Assembly: GCA_025937035.1 (NCBI GenBank)
Contig: JAICSG010000016.1
Span: forward strand, 1 to 16,327
From: Thermoanaerobaculia bacterium
GTDB taxonomy: Bacteria > Acidobacteriota > Thermoanaerobaculia > Multivoradales > UBA5704
Direction of reading: 5' to 3'
DNA: 16,327 nt
Below, one piece after another: positions 1 to 7,219 of this stretch (positions within the stretch are counted from its first letter, which is position 1; each line of letters opens with the position of its first letter). Position numbers and translations under genes: made by a program. The notes below the pieces were generated by a model. That model did not search any database, was not told the origin of the DNA, and was given only the letters and a program-made list of their open reading frames with translations.

Positions 1-419
1 AGGGCGTTCTCCTGGGGGCGCGACAGCTCGTCCACCTTCCGCTGAAGAGAGGCCACCCAGACCGAGAGGCCGATCGTGACGGCCAGCAGCGCTGCCGCCA
101 GGGCCTGAAGCAAGCGGGGGGAGGCGGCGCGCCGGCGCAGGGGGACGATCGGGGCCAGCGGCGCGGGGGCCTCCTCCTTGCGGATCTCCGTCTGGAGACT
201 CTGCCAAAGCGCCTCCTGGTCGGCCGGGGGGAGCGAGCCGGCACCGAACCCGGGATCGGAGAGGCCGTCGAGATCCAGGAGCAGGGCGGCGCACTCGGGG
301 CAGCCCACGAGATGATCCTGGAGCCGCCGCTCCTCCGGCTCCGTCAGCTCGCCGGCGTGATAGGCCGCCAGCAATTCCGGCTCGGGATGGGGCTTGGGAT
401 GGGGCTCGGGATGGGTCAT
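1..419 (-). CDS. Zinc-finger anti-sigma factor, partial (C-terminus outside window)
   Basis: This membrane anti-sigma factor probably holds the co-encoded ECF sigma factor inactive at the inner face of the membrane. Read from ATG at 419, about 139 residues are visible and the frame stays open to the window edge. The N-terminus has an unusual His-Pro-Glu/Lys-Pro repeat (residues 3-14). An HxxxCxxC zinc-binding motif follows (H36, C40, C43), as in the zf-HC2/ZAS family. After a Pro- and charge-rich linker comes one predicted membrane segment (about 103-124), then a polar stretch with coiled-coil character (LQRKVDEL). The ATG overlaps the sigma stop codon (ATGA), implying translational coupling. 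Family membership is clear from motif, topology and neighbour; the signal sensed by the missing C-terminal part cannot be told. Confidence 0.85.
   Translation of the reverse strand, partial: MTHPEPHPKPHPEPELLAAYHAGELTEPEERRLQDHLVGCPECAALLLDLDGLSDPGFGAGSLPPADQEALWQSLQTEIRKEEAPAPLAPIVPLRRRAASPRLLQALAAALLAVTIGLSVWVASLQRKVDELSRPQENA
381..416. repeat. Three tandem 12-bp repeats encoding HPEP/HPKP
   Basis: Three near-identical 12-base units (CTCGGGATGGGG, CTTGGGATGGGG, CTCGGGATGGGT) lie back to back inside the first codons of the anti-sigma gene. In the coding direction they give His-Pro-Glu-Pro, His-Pro-Lys-Pro, His-Pro-Glu-Pro. Because the unit is a multiple of three, copy number could change without breaking the frame. 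Confidence 0.85.
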
Positions 420-1054
420 GTCACCACCTCCTCGGGCTCGCCGGCGAGCGGGTCCTGGAAGTAGGGGCCCAGCTCCTCCTGCAGCCGCCGCCGGGCCTGG
501 AAGAGGTGGACCTTGACCGTCTCCGGCGACAGCCGCAGCAGCACCGCGATCTCCTTGTATTTGAGCTCCTGGTCGATGCGCAGAACCAGGCACCTCCGCA
601 TCTGCTCCGGCAGCCGGTCGATCGCCTGGCGCAGGAGGCGCGAGCGCTCCTTGCGCAGCACCTCCTCGCCGGGCGCGGGGGCATCCGTCGCCGCGACCCG
701 CTCCACCGGCCCGCCGTCCTCCCCGTCCTCCAGGGGGACCTCCTCGACGCCCCGTTTTCCGGCCGCCGCCCAGCGCAGCCGCTTGCGGCAGGCGTTGGTG
801 GCGATCGTGAACAGCCAGGTCTCGAAGCTGGCGTCGCGCCGGTACGTCCCCATGCCCCGATAGATCCCGAGGAAGGTCTCCTGGGTTAGATCGAGGCACT
901 CCTGAGGGGGGAAGCCGCGCCGGGAGAAAAAGTGATAGAGGCGGGGGGAGTAGAGATCGAACAGACGTCGGAAGGCCTCGTCGCGAGACGAGCCCGATTG
1001 CATCTGCTCGATGAGGCCCTGGATGGGCTCGCCCGGCTGCGGCATCGGCGACAT
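416..1054 (-). CDS. ECF-type RNA polymerase sigma factor (sigma-70 family)
   Basis: This is a group IV (ECF) sigma factor that directs RNA polymerase to a stress or envelope regulon. From ATG at 1054 it has 212 residues, usual for the family. Region 2 spans about 24-96 ([15 protein letters not shown], then [16 protein letters not shown] and [18 protein letters not shown]). An acidic linker (about 102-130) precedes region 4 (about 132-195: [24 protein letters not shown], then the [20 protein letters not shown]). The frame is open further upstream, so the start is uncertain: ATG at 1081, 1054 or 1045. A TATGAT box at 1070-1075 overlaps the longest form, and AGGA sits 9 nt before the ATG at 1045, so 1054 or 1045 is preferred. 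The stop overlaps the anti-sigma start by ATGA. Confidence 0.93.
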   Translation of the reverse strand: MSPMPQPGEPIQGLIEQMQSGSSRDEAFRRLFDLYSPRLYHFFSRRGFPPQECLDLTQETFLGIYRGMGTYRRDASFETWLFTIATNACRKRLRWAAAGKRGVEEVPLEDGEDGGPVERVAATDAPAPGEEVLRKERSRLLRQAIDRLPEQMRRCLVLRIDQELKYKEIAVLLRLSPETVKVHLFQARRRLQEELGPYFQDPLAGEPEEVVT

Positions 1055-1069
1055 TCCTGGAGTCCCCGC

Positions 1070-1075
1070 ATCATA
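1070..1075 (-). promoter_or_regulatory. Possible -10 element for the sigma/anti-sigma operon
   Basis: Minus-strand TATGAT matches the sigma-70 -10 consensus at 5 of 6 positions and lies 15 nt before ATG 1054. No good -35 is seen at the right distance, so this is a weak call. ECF operons are often autoregulated from a different promoter type, which I could not identify. Confidence 0.3.
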
Positions 1076-1105
1076 GCGCATCCAGGACGGCGGGGTGGGG
1101 ACGTG

Positions 1106-1125
1106 TAGAATCGCCGGCCGGGAGG
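1106..1125 (+). promoter_or_regulatory. sdaA -10-like box and ribosome binding site
   Basis: TAGAAT (1106-1111) resembles a -10 box, and GGGAGG (1120-1125) lies 10 nt before the ATG at 1136. The Shine-Dalgarno element fixes the sdaA start; the -10 lacks a recognisable -35. The gap between the divergent sigma and sdaA genes is only 81 bp from the 1054 start. Confidence 0.4.
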
Positions 1126-1135
1126 CGCACCTCGC

Positions 1136-2515
<1,380 letters not shown>

Positions 2516-2574
2516 GCGCCCGGGTTTTACATCTTTTTACCCCTCCGGCCCCTCCTCTTCTATAGGCTTTTTGC

Positions 2575-2613
2575 TATACGCGGCTTTGCTTTGCCGCGCA
2601 AGTCGAAAAGGAG
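2575..2613 (+). promoter_or_regulatory. Promoter-like box, leader hairpin and strong RBS of the small secreted peptide
   Basis: TGCTATACG (2572-2580) looks like an extended -10 (TGnTATA..), though no -35 is evident. It runs into a hairpin with 6-bp arms CGCGGC (2579-2584) and GCCGCG (2593-2598) around loop TTTGCTTT. AAGGAG (2608-2613) lies 6 nt before the ATG at 2620 and is one of the best ribosome binding sites in the window. This AT-richer stretch contrasts with its surroundings. The hairpin could stabilise the transcript 5' end. Confidence 0.4.
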
Positions 2614-2619
2614 ATTCCG

Positions 2620-2868
2620 ATGAAAAAGACGCTTCGCAAGCTGACCCTCGCCGCGCTCGTCGCCGGGGCCACGGCGTTCGCCGCCACCACGGCTCCGACC
2701 CAGGCCGCCACGAGCAGCAACTGCACCTACTACAGCGACGCCAGCCACACCACGGTGGTGGGCCAATACGGCAAGGACTGCTGCAACAACACCGTCGCCT
2801 GGGGCGTGAAGACCCAGTATTCGGTATGCGGCGGCTGCTTCATCTGCTATCCGCCGCCGCCCCGGTAA
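2620..2868 (+). CDS. Small secreted cysteine-rich peptide, DUF6289-like
   Basis: The 82-residue product has a clear Sec signal peptide: basic start MKKTLRK, hydrophobic core LAALVAGATAFA, and an Ala-x-Ala-like cleavage site near residue 29. The mature peptide is about 53 residues with six cysteines (C35, C54, C55, C70, C73, C76), and so could hold three disulfides. It carries the TYYSDASHTTVVG pattern and a following DCC...WGVKTQYSVC segment that I associate with the DUF6289 family, whose function is unknown. It ends in YPPPPR. Strong signals for translation suggest high expression. A role as secreted disulfide-rich peptide or RiPP-like precursor is possible, but no maturation enzyme is adjacent. 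Secretion is confident; family name is from memory of the pattern. Confidence 0.85.
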   Translation: MKKTLRKLTLAALVAGATAFAATTAPTQAATSSNCTYYSDASHTTVVGQYGKDCCNNTVAWGVKTQYSVCGGCFICYPPPPR

Positions 2869-2878
2869 GCGGCGACCT

Positions 2879-2910
2879 CCCCTCTCCCGGCCGCTTGGGC
2901 GGGAGAGGGG
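2879..2910. terminator. Bidirectional terminator-like hairpin between convergent genes
   Basis: Perfect 11-bp arms CCCCTCTCCCG (2879-2889) and CGGGAGAGGGG (2900-2910) enclose a 10-nt loop. It sits 10 nt after the peptide gene stop and just past the 2918-3436 stop, where both transcripts should end. There is no T-tract on either side, so termination may need Rho or the hairpin may mainly protect 3' ends. Confidence 0.6.
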
Positions 2911-2917
2911 CTCCTGC

Positions 2918-3436
2918 CTACTCCTCGTCCTCTTCCACCACCCGGTGCCGCAGGATCCGCCCAGCATGCTCCAGGGCGAGGGGACCCGCCGCCTCCAGCA
3001 GCTTGGCGATGGCCTCGGGGCTGCGGGTGAAGCGCTCCAAGACGTTGACCCCGAAGGCCCAGTCCTCGTCGAAGAGGTCGATCCAGCCCACGGCCTCGCC
3101 CTGGCGCAGCAGCGGGAAGCCGCCGTTCCAGCGCTCCTTGCCCAGCTCGTAGAACGACTCGCGTCCCACGAACGGGCGGACCGCGGCGGCCAGCAGGGCC
3201 GTGGAGCGGTCGAGGAAGAGGGCGGAGGGGGAGTCCCCGTACTCCGGGCGCTCGCCCAACCGCCACAGGGCGAAGGCCTCGCGGCCGTCGGAGGTGGACG
3301 CCGGCTCGACCCGCCAGGGACCGGCGACGTCCGCCTCGGCGGCGGAGGCGGGCTCGTCCTCCTGGCGGAAGCGGCGGAGGAACCCGTCCTCGAAGGCGTT
3401 GGGAGAGAGGGTGGTAGGATCTTCGGGATCACGCAT
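2918..3436 (-). CDS. Hypothetical protein, 172 aa, acidic, not recognised
   Basis: I do not recognise a family. The ATG at 3436 is supported by AGGAG 8 nt upstream. The protein is soluble-looking, with no signal peptide or membrane segment. It is acidic and rich in Trp/Phe: WRVEP (about 42), FALWRLGERPEYGDSPSALF (about 55-74), RWNGGFPLLRQGEAVGWIDLF (about 102-122), and a C-terminal helix-rich part (SPEAIAKLLEAAGPLALEHAGRIL) ending in VVEEDEE. The codon pattern is like its neighbours and the shadow frames lack comparable starts, so it is probably a real gene. It may be on its own transcript or follow the LOG gene after a structured 164-bp gap. No function is assigned. Confidence 0.7.
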   Translation of the reverse strand: MRDPEDPTTLSPNAFEDGFLRRFRQEDEPASAAEADVAGPWRVEPASTSDGREAFALWRLGERPEYGDSPSALFLDRSTALLAAAVRPFVGRESFYELGKERWNGGFPLLRQGEAVGWIDLFDEDWAFGVNVLERFTRSPEAIAKLLEAAGPLALEHAGRILRHRVVEEDEE

Positions 3437-3463
3437 GGGGGTGACTCCTGTGCGGGGTTGGGT

Positions 3464-3488
3464 CCGGACGAGTGACGGCTCGTTCCGG
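3464..3488. repeat. Hairpin in the leader of the 172-aa gene
   Basis: CCGGACGAG (3464-3472) pairs with CTCGTTCCGG (3479-3488) with one bulged base and a 6-nt loop. It lies 28 bp before the ATG at 3436 and would be in the 5' leader of that gene's mRNA. Confidence 0.5.
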
Positions 3489-3494
3489 GCCGTT

Positions 3495-3541
3495 GTTTTT
3501 TCTGGCCGGCGGAGCCCGCCGGCGGCTCTCGACGAAAAAAC
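3495..3541. repeat. Composite palindrome with T6/A6 outer arms and a GC inner stem
   Basis: Outer arms GTTTTTTC (3495-3502) and GAAAAAAC (3534-3541) are exact reverse complements. Inside lies a perfect 8-bp stem GCCGGCGG (3505-3512) / CCGCCGGC (3516-3523) with a 3-nt loop. The stretch between 3524 and 3533 is unpaired. The T-before-stem, A-after-stem polarity is opposite to an intrinsic terminator on either strand, so this is more likely a regulatory or structured RNA/DNA element. Confidence 0.55.
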
Positions 3542-3571
3542 TTACGCCTTCATTACGCCGAGAAGCGTAAA
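3535..3571 (-). terminator. Likely intrinsic terminator of the psd-pssA-LOG operon
   Basis: Read on the minus strand, TTACGCTTC (3570-3562) pairs with GAAGGCGTAA (3551-3542) with one bulged G, and is followed within two bases by TTTTTT (3540-3535). It lies about 30 nt after the LOG stop. A second GCGTAA copy inside the loop offers an alternative pairing. This hairpin plus T-tract is the best intrinsic terminator in the window by form, though the stem is weak for such a GC-rich genome. Confidence 0.45.
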
Positions 3572-3600
3572 CGGATGCCGCGCCGAAGTCAAGCGGTCCG

Positions 3601-4182
3601 TCAACGCTCTTCCGCCTCGATCCACTTGCAGGCGCGGGAAGGCCGCCAGGCGGCCAGGCGGTCGAGCAGGAGCCCCGGATCGTCGTCCACGATCGCCATG
3701 GCGCGATGGGTCTCGTTGAGGAAGCGCTCGGCCGTCACATGGTCCAGGAAGGCGAGGAGGTGGTCGTAGTAGCCGGCGACGTTGAGCAGGCCGCAGGGCT
3801 TGGGGTGGAAGCCGAGCTGGCTCCAGGTCCACACCTCGAACCACTCCTCCAGGGTGCCGATGCCGCCGGGAAGGGCGAGGAAGCCGTCGCTGAGCTCGGA
3901 CATCCGCGCCTTGCGCTCGTGCATGGAGCCCACCACCTGGAGCTCGGTGAGGCCGTCGTGGGCCAGCTCGCGGGTGGCGAGCGCCTCGGGGATTACCCCG
4001 ATCACCCTCCCTCCGGCGGCCAGGGCGGCCCCGGCTACCACGCCCATCAGACCCACCCGGCCGCCGCCGTAGACCAGGGTCATCCCGCGCTCGGCCACGA
4101 TCCGGCCGAGACGGGCCGCGGCCTCGGCATAGGCCGGGGAGGCGCCGGGGTTGGAGCCACAGAAGACGCAGAGGCTGTTCAA
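3601..4182 (-). CDS. LOG family protein (nucleoside 5'-monophosphate phosphoribohydrolase)
   Basis: LOG-family enzymes cleave the N-glycosidic bond of (often cytokinin-type) nucleoside monophosphates, releasing base and ribose 5-phosphate; the bacterial substrate is often unknown. The 193-residue protein has the Rossmann-like fold motifs: [10 protein letters not shown] (4-13), [10 protein letters not shown] (38-47), SMHERKA (86-92) and the signature PGGIGTLEE (105-113). The start must be TTG at 4182: three codons upstream in the same frame is the stop of the Uma2 gene, and the conserved N-terminus begins at residue 4. Shine-Dalgarno support is weak, so translation probably depends on ribosomes arriving from Uma2. 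It is last in the operon. Confidence 0.93.
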   Translation of the reverse strand: MNSLCVFCGSNPGASPAYAEAAARLGRIVAERGMTLVYGGGRVGLMGVVAGAALAAGGRVIGVIPEALATRELAHDGLTELQVVGSMHERKARMSELSDGFLALPGGIGTLEEWFEVWTWSQLGFHPKPCGLLNVAGYYDHLLAFLDHVTAERFLNETHRAMAIVDDDPGLLLDRLAAWRPSRACKWIEAEER

Positions 4183-4188
4183 GACGGA

Positions 4189-4752
4189 TCAGCCGAGGAT
4201 GGCTTCGACCTCGATCACCAGGCCGGGGAAGGCGAGCGGGGAGAGGCGGTCGCCGCGGCGGAAGGTGAGGATCTGGCCATAGCCCTCAGGAGAGGGATCG
4301 CGGTAGACCTCGACCGTGGCCCGCGGGAGATTGCACAGCCAGGCCTCGGCGATACCGTGGCGGGCGTACAGGTCCATCTTGACCCGCCGGTCGTAGTGGA
4401 CGGTCGTATCGGAGACCTCCACCACGAGCAGCACGTCCTCCGGCGCCGGGAGGGCCGAGGCATAGAAGTCCTCGCGGAAGCGCAGGAGGGCGAGGTCCGG
4501 CTCCGGCTCGGAGAAGTCGTCGAGGTGGATGGGGGAGTGGCTGACGGCGAGCGCCTCTTCCCTTTTGAGACGGCCGGTGAATGCGTAGCTCAGCCGAGTC
4601 ACGCGCGACACATGAAGCGGCCCGATCGGTGACATCCGCCAGATCTCTCCCTCGATCAGCTCGACGCGGTCGTCTGGCGCCAGGATGCCGGACTCGGCCA
4701 TCGCGTGGTACTCGGCGGTGGTGAATCGTCTGCGGATCGGCTCGGCGGCCAT
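4189..4752 (-). CDS. Uma2 family (DUF820) PD-(D/E)XK nuclease-fold protein
   Basis: The 187-residue protein has all marks of the Uma2/DUF820 family: YELIEGE-like VELIEGEIW (30-38), EPEPDLALL (82-90) with candidate metal ligand D86, VLLVVEVSDTT (107-117) with E112, and DRRVKMDLYARHGIAEAWL (121-139) with K125. The putative catalytic set of the PD-(D/E)XK fold is thus intact. The cellular role of the family is unclear; such genes are common in cyanobacteria and environmental bacteria and not tied to a known restriction system here. The ATG at 4752 has a GGGAG-type ribosome binding site. It lies 21 nt after the Usg-like gene and 9 nt before LOG, so is in the operon. Confidence 0.92.
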   Translation of the reverse strand: MAAEPIRRRFTTAEYHAMAESGILAPDDRVELIEGEIWRMSPIGPLHVSRVTRLSYAFTGRLKREEALAVSHSPIHLDDFSEPEPDLALLRFREDFYASALPAPEDVLLVVEVSDTTVHYDRRVKMDLYARHGIAEAWLCNLPRATVEVYRDPSPEGYGQILTFRRGDRLSPLAFPGLVIEVEAILG

Positions 4753-4773
4753 AACGTCTCTCCCGGAGAGATT

Positions 4774-5712
4774 TTACCCTATTCCCGCGATCTCGATCGC
4801 GTTGAGCGCGCCGCCGCGGGTGAGGTTGTCCATCACCGCCCAGAGCCAGAAGCCGCCCCCCGCCTCGTCCTTGCGGACGTTGCCGTAGATCACCTTGTCG
4901 CTGGCGGCGGCGTCGATCGGCCCCAGATGCTTGGGCTTGTCGGCGACCTCCAGGTGGGGGTGGTCGGCGAGCGCCTTGCGGATCGCCTGAAGGGTGGGGC
5001 TGCCGGCGCAGCGTACGTAGAGGCTGGCCGAGACGGAATGGAAGACCCCGCCCTGAAGGATCTGCAAGGCCAGGGGCATGCCGGGGAGCACCGCCTGAAG
5101 CTGCCCGGTTAGGGGGTCCGCCGGCAGCGGCACCGGCAGCAGGTTGAAGGAGAGCTGCGCCCCGAAGACCGGCGTCGGGCTCCGCCGGGTCATCGCCACG
5201 ATCTGGCGGGTCTGCTCGAAGAGCTCCTCCAGGCCGGCGTCGTCGCGCATCGAGGCGGGCTGGATCAGGGTGGCGACCGCCTCCTCGACCGCCAGATTCT
5301 TCAGGGCGTCGAGGAGATGGGCGAGCAGCACCACCCCGGGATGGGGGGAGAGGAGCACGCGCTGCCCCCGCGCCGCCTCGTCGTTGACCCCCGCCACCAA
5401 CGCTTGGCCGTCCGCAGCCGTGGCGTCGAAGGAGAGGAGGACCGCCGTGGCGTCCGGAGGAAGCTCGGCGAGGATCGGCCGGTTGTCCTCCATCGGGCCG
5501 CAGAGGAAGGCGACGGAGACCCCCTGGAGCTTCTCCGGCTCGTAGCGGCTCACCATGGCGGCGGCCCCGGCGACCTCGGTCAAGGTGCCGATCTCGTCCT
5601 CGCGGTTGCTCAGCAGGCGGATGTCCCCACCCACCGCGGGGAGCCGTTCCAGGGTCTCCCGCAGCTCCTTGCCGAGAAGGCTCATGGGGTGCACGATGGC
5701 GATGGTGCTCAC
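4774..5712 (-). CDS. Usg-like degenerate aspartate-semialdehyde dehydrogenase homologue
   Basis: The 312-residue chain follows the ASADH layout. FHSVSAS (224-230) corresponds to the catalytic-His region (GHSESV in true Asd), FNLLP (about 189-193) to the usual FN..P motif, and MDNLTRGGALNAIEIA (294-309) to the conserved C-terminal DNL..GA..NA motif. The dinucleotide-binding glycine motif is degenerate (IAIVHPMSLLG, not GATGAVG). Where Asd has the catalytic cysteine (PNCST) there is LLSPHPGVV (120-128) without Cys. This resembles the E. coli Usg protein, an Asd paralogue that also lacks the cysteine. It is therefore probably not a working Asd. The GTG start overlaps the pssA stop (GTGA), indicating coupled translation. 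Confidence 0.82.
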   Translation of the reverse strand: MSTIAIVHPMSLLGKELRETLERLPAVGGDIRLLSNREDEIGTLTEVAGAAAMVSRYEPEKLQGVSVAFLCGPMEDNRPILAELPPDATAVLLSFDATAADGQALVAGVNDEAARGQRVLLSPHPGVVLLAHLLDALKNLAVEEAVATLIQPASMRDDAGLEELFEQTRQIVAMTRRSPTPVFGAQLSFNLLPVPLPADPLTGQLQAVLPGMPLALQILQGGVFHSVSASLYVRCAGSPTLQAIRKALADHPHLEVADKPKHLGPIDAAASDKVIYGNVRKDEAGGGFWLWAVMDNLTRGGALNAIEIAGIG

Positions 5713-6521
5713 GGGGCTCCTTCGAGAGGGGAGGAGGTGTCGTCCAGCCGCGGGCCCCGCCGGGGGCGCAGGCGCGCCACCGCGGCGCCCGCGGGCCCGG
5801 AGAAGGTGTAGAGAAGGGTGATCGCCAGGAGGATGGCGCGCGGGATGAACAGGAAGACCAGCAGGATCGCCGCGAACGGCACGAACGCCCGGTAGCTCCA
5901 GCGCTTGCGGAGGTCGAGCTTCTTGAAGCTGTTGTAGCGGAAGGTGGAGACCATCAGCGCGCCGATCAACAGCAGCGCCACCGCCATCACCACCTGCATC
6001 ACCACCTGCACGTCCGCCGGGTACGTCTTGTACTCCGGGGCGAAGGAGAGCAGGGCGCAGATCGTCAGCGCCGCCCAGGGGGAGGGGAGGCCGACGAACC
6101 AGCGGCTGTCCACCACCCGGGTCTGCACGTTGAAGCGGGCGAGCCGGGTCGCCGTGCAGACCATGTAGAAGACGGAGATCAGCCAGGCGTCCTCGTTGAG
6201 CGCGCGCAGCCCCCAGAGGTAGGCCAGCATCCCGGGCGCCGCGCCGAAGGTGATGACGTCGGCCAGCGAGTCGTACTCCTTGCCGAACTCGCTCTCGGTG
6301 CCGGTCATGCGGGCGATCCGGCCGTCGACGCTGTCGAGGGCCGCCGCCAGGAGGATGAACAGGGATCCCCGGCGGTAGTAGCCGCCCAGGCCGCAGATGA
6401 TGGCGTAGAAGCCGAACACCATGTTGCCCATGGTGAACAGGCTGGGCAGCAGGTAGGCCCCGCGCCGCATGCCGCGCGCCCGCGGGCGGGCAACCACGCG
6501 GTCCTCGCGGCCGTCGATCAA
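5709..6521 (-). CDS. pssA: CDP-diacylglycerol-serine O-phosphatidyltransferase
   Basis: It makes phosphatidylserine from CDP-diacylglycerol and L-serine in the inner membrane; the adjacent Psd then decarboxylates it. The CDP-alcohol phosphotransferase motif is complete: D66-G67, A70-R71, G80, D84 and D88. About six to eight hydrophobic segments follow (around 24-46, 53-63, 88-102, 111-123, 150-161, 172-192, 211-240), and a basic C-terminal tail. TTG at 6521 overlaps the psd stop (TTGA) and has GGGGAGGGG just upstream, but an internal ATG at 6470 (residue 18, MRRGAYLLP) is possible, since the first 17 residues are poorly like the family. The 3' end overlaps the next gene. Confidence 0.95.
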   Translation of the reverse strand: MIDGREDRVVARPRARGMRRGAYLLPSLFTMGNMVFGFYAIICGLGGYYRRGSLFILLAAALDSVDGRIARMTGTESEFGKEYDSLADVITFGAAPGMLAYLWGLRALNEDAWLISVFYMVCTATRLARFNVQTRVVDSRWFVGLPSPWAALTICALLSFAPEYKTYPADVQVVMQVVMAVALLLIGALMVSTFRYNSFKKLDLRKRWSYRAFVPFAAILLVFLFIPRAILLAITLLYTFSGPAGAAVARLRPRRGPRLDDTSSPLEGAP

Positions 6522-7159
6522 CGCCCCTCCCCGGCGGGCATCGCCACGGGGGTGGCGCCGTTCTTCAGTCGGTCTCCCTTCTTCACCAGCACGCGGTAGC
6601 TCTCCGGGACCAGCAGGTCCACCCGGGACGAGAACTTGATCAGCCCCATCGACTGCCCGCGATGGACCCGGTCCCCTTCTTTCAAATAGCAGACCACCCG
6701 CCGGGCCAGGAGACCCGCGATCTGCCGCACCCCGATCAGATCACCGTTGGGACGGCGGATCACCGACAGGTGCTTCTCGTTGACGTCGCCGGCGTCCTCG
6801 CGGAAGGCAGCCACCTTCCGCCCGCGGGCGTAGCGGGAGGCGATCACCTCGCCCGCCGCGGGCACCCGCTGGACGTGGATGTCGAACACCGAGAGGAAGG
6901 TGACGATGCGCTGGTAGCGCCCCGGGCCGATCTCCGGGTCCTCGATGGTGTCGATGCGGGTGATCAGGCCGTCGGCGGGGGCCAGCACGTAGCCCGCCTC
7001 TCCCTCGTAGCCGCGCCTGGGATCGCGGAAGAAGAGGAGGATCAGGAGGCCGGCGACGAGCGCCGTGATCCCCCAGCCGGGCCGCCCGAAGAAGAACAGC
7101 AGCCCGGCGAGGAACCAGAAGGGGAGGACGAAGGGCCAGCCTTCTTTCGCGAACTTCAT
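6518..7159 (-). CDS. psd: Phosphatidylserine decarboxylase, short (archaeal-type) form
   Basis: It decarboxylates phosphatidylserine to phosphatidylethanolamine. The 213-residue proenzyme has two N-terminal hydrophobic helices (about 8-25 and 29-44), then the catalytic domain: APADG (60-64, D63), FLSVFDIHVQRVP (88-100, H95), VNEKHLSVI (126-134) and the processing site KFSSRVDLLVP (175-185). Self-cleavage normally occurs between Gly and Ser (FGSR in short-form enzymes), with the Ser becoming the pyruvoyl group; here the site is S177-S178. The D/H/S triad is otherwise intact. ATG at 7159 has GGAG upstream, but this site lies in the 3' arm of an inverted repeat (7164-7172). Confidence 0.96.
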   Translation of the reverse strand: MKFAKEGWPFVLPFWFLAGLLFFFGRPGWGITALVAGLLILLFFRDPRRGYEGEAGYVLAPADGLITRIDTIEDPEIGPGRYQRIVTFLSVFDIHVQRVPAAGEVIASRYARGRKVAAFREDAGDVNEKHLSVIRRPNGDLIGVRQIAGLLARRVVCYLKEGDRVHRGQSMGLIKFSSRVDLLVPESYRVLVKKGDRLKNGATPVAMPAGEGR

Positions 7160-7219
7160 CTTTGGGGCTCCGGTCGTTTCTTGTTCTCGGCTCGGGTCTC
7201 CACGGAGCCCCGGCGAAAG
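7160..7219 (-). promoter_or_regulatory. Inverted repeat that would sequester the psd ribosome binding site
   Basis: In the ydcH-psd gap, minus-strand GGGGCTCCG (7211-7203) pairs perfectly with CGGAGCCCC (7172-7164), leaving a 30-nt loop. The stem can be extended past a 4-nt bulge by CTTT (7219-7216) with AAAG (7163-7160). The 3' arm contains the only Shine-Dalgarno-like GGAG for psd and ends 4 nt before its ATG. If formed in mRNA it would limit psd translation unless opened by ribosomes, protein, ligand or temperature. Confidence 0.55.

Noticed and set aside
3495..3541. Composite palindrome as intrinsic terminator
   Set aside because: On both strands the T-tract precedes and the A-tract follows the GC stem, the reverse of a functional terminator; only the 3535-3571 hairpin has the right order.
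3706..4632. 308-codon plus-strand frame opposite LOG and Uma2
   Set aside because: It crosses two well-recognised minus-strand genes and has no motif of its own.
4189..4752. Uma2 gene as part of a restriction or defence system
   Set aside because: No methyltransferase, helicase or other defence gene is adjacent; the context is phospholipid synthesis and LOG.
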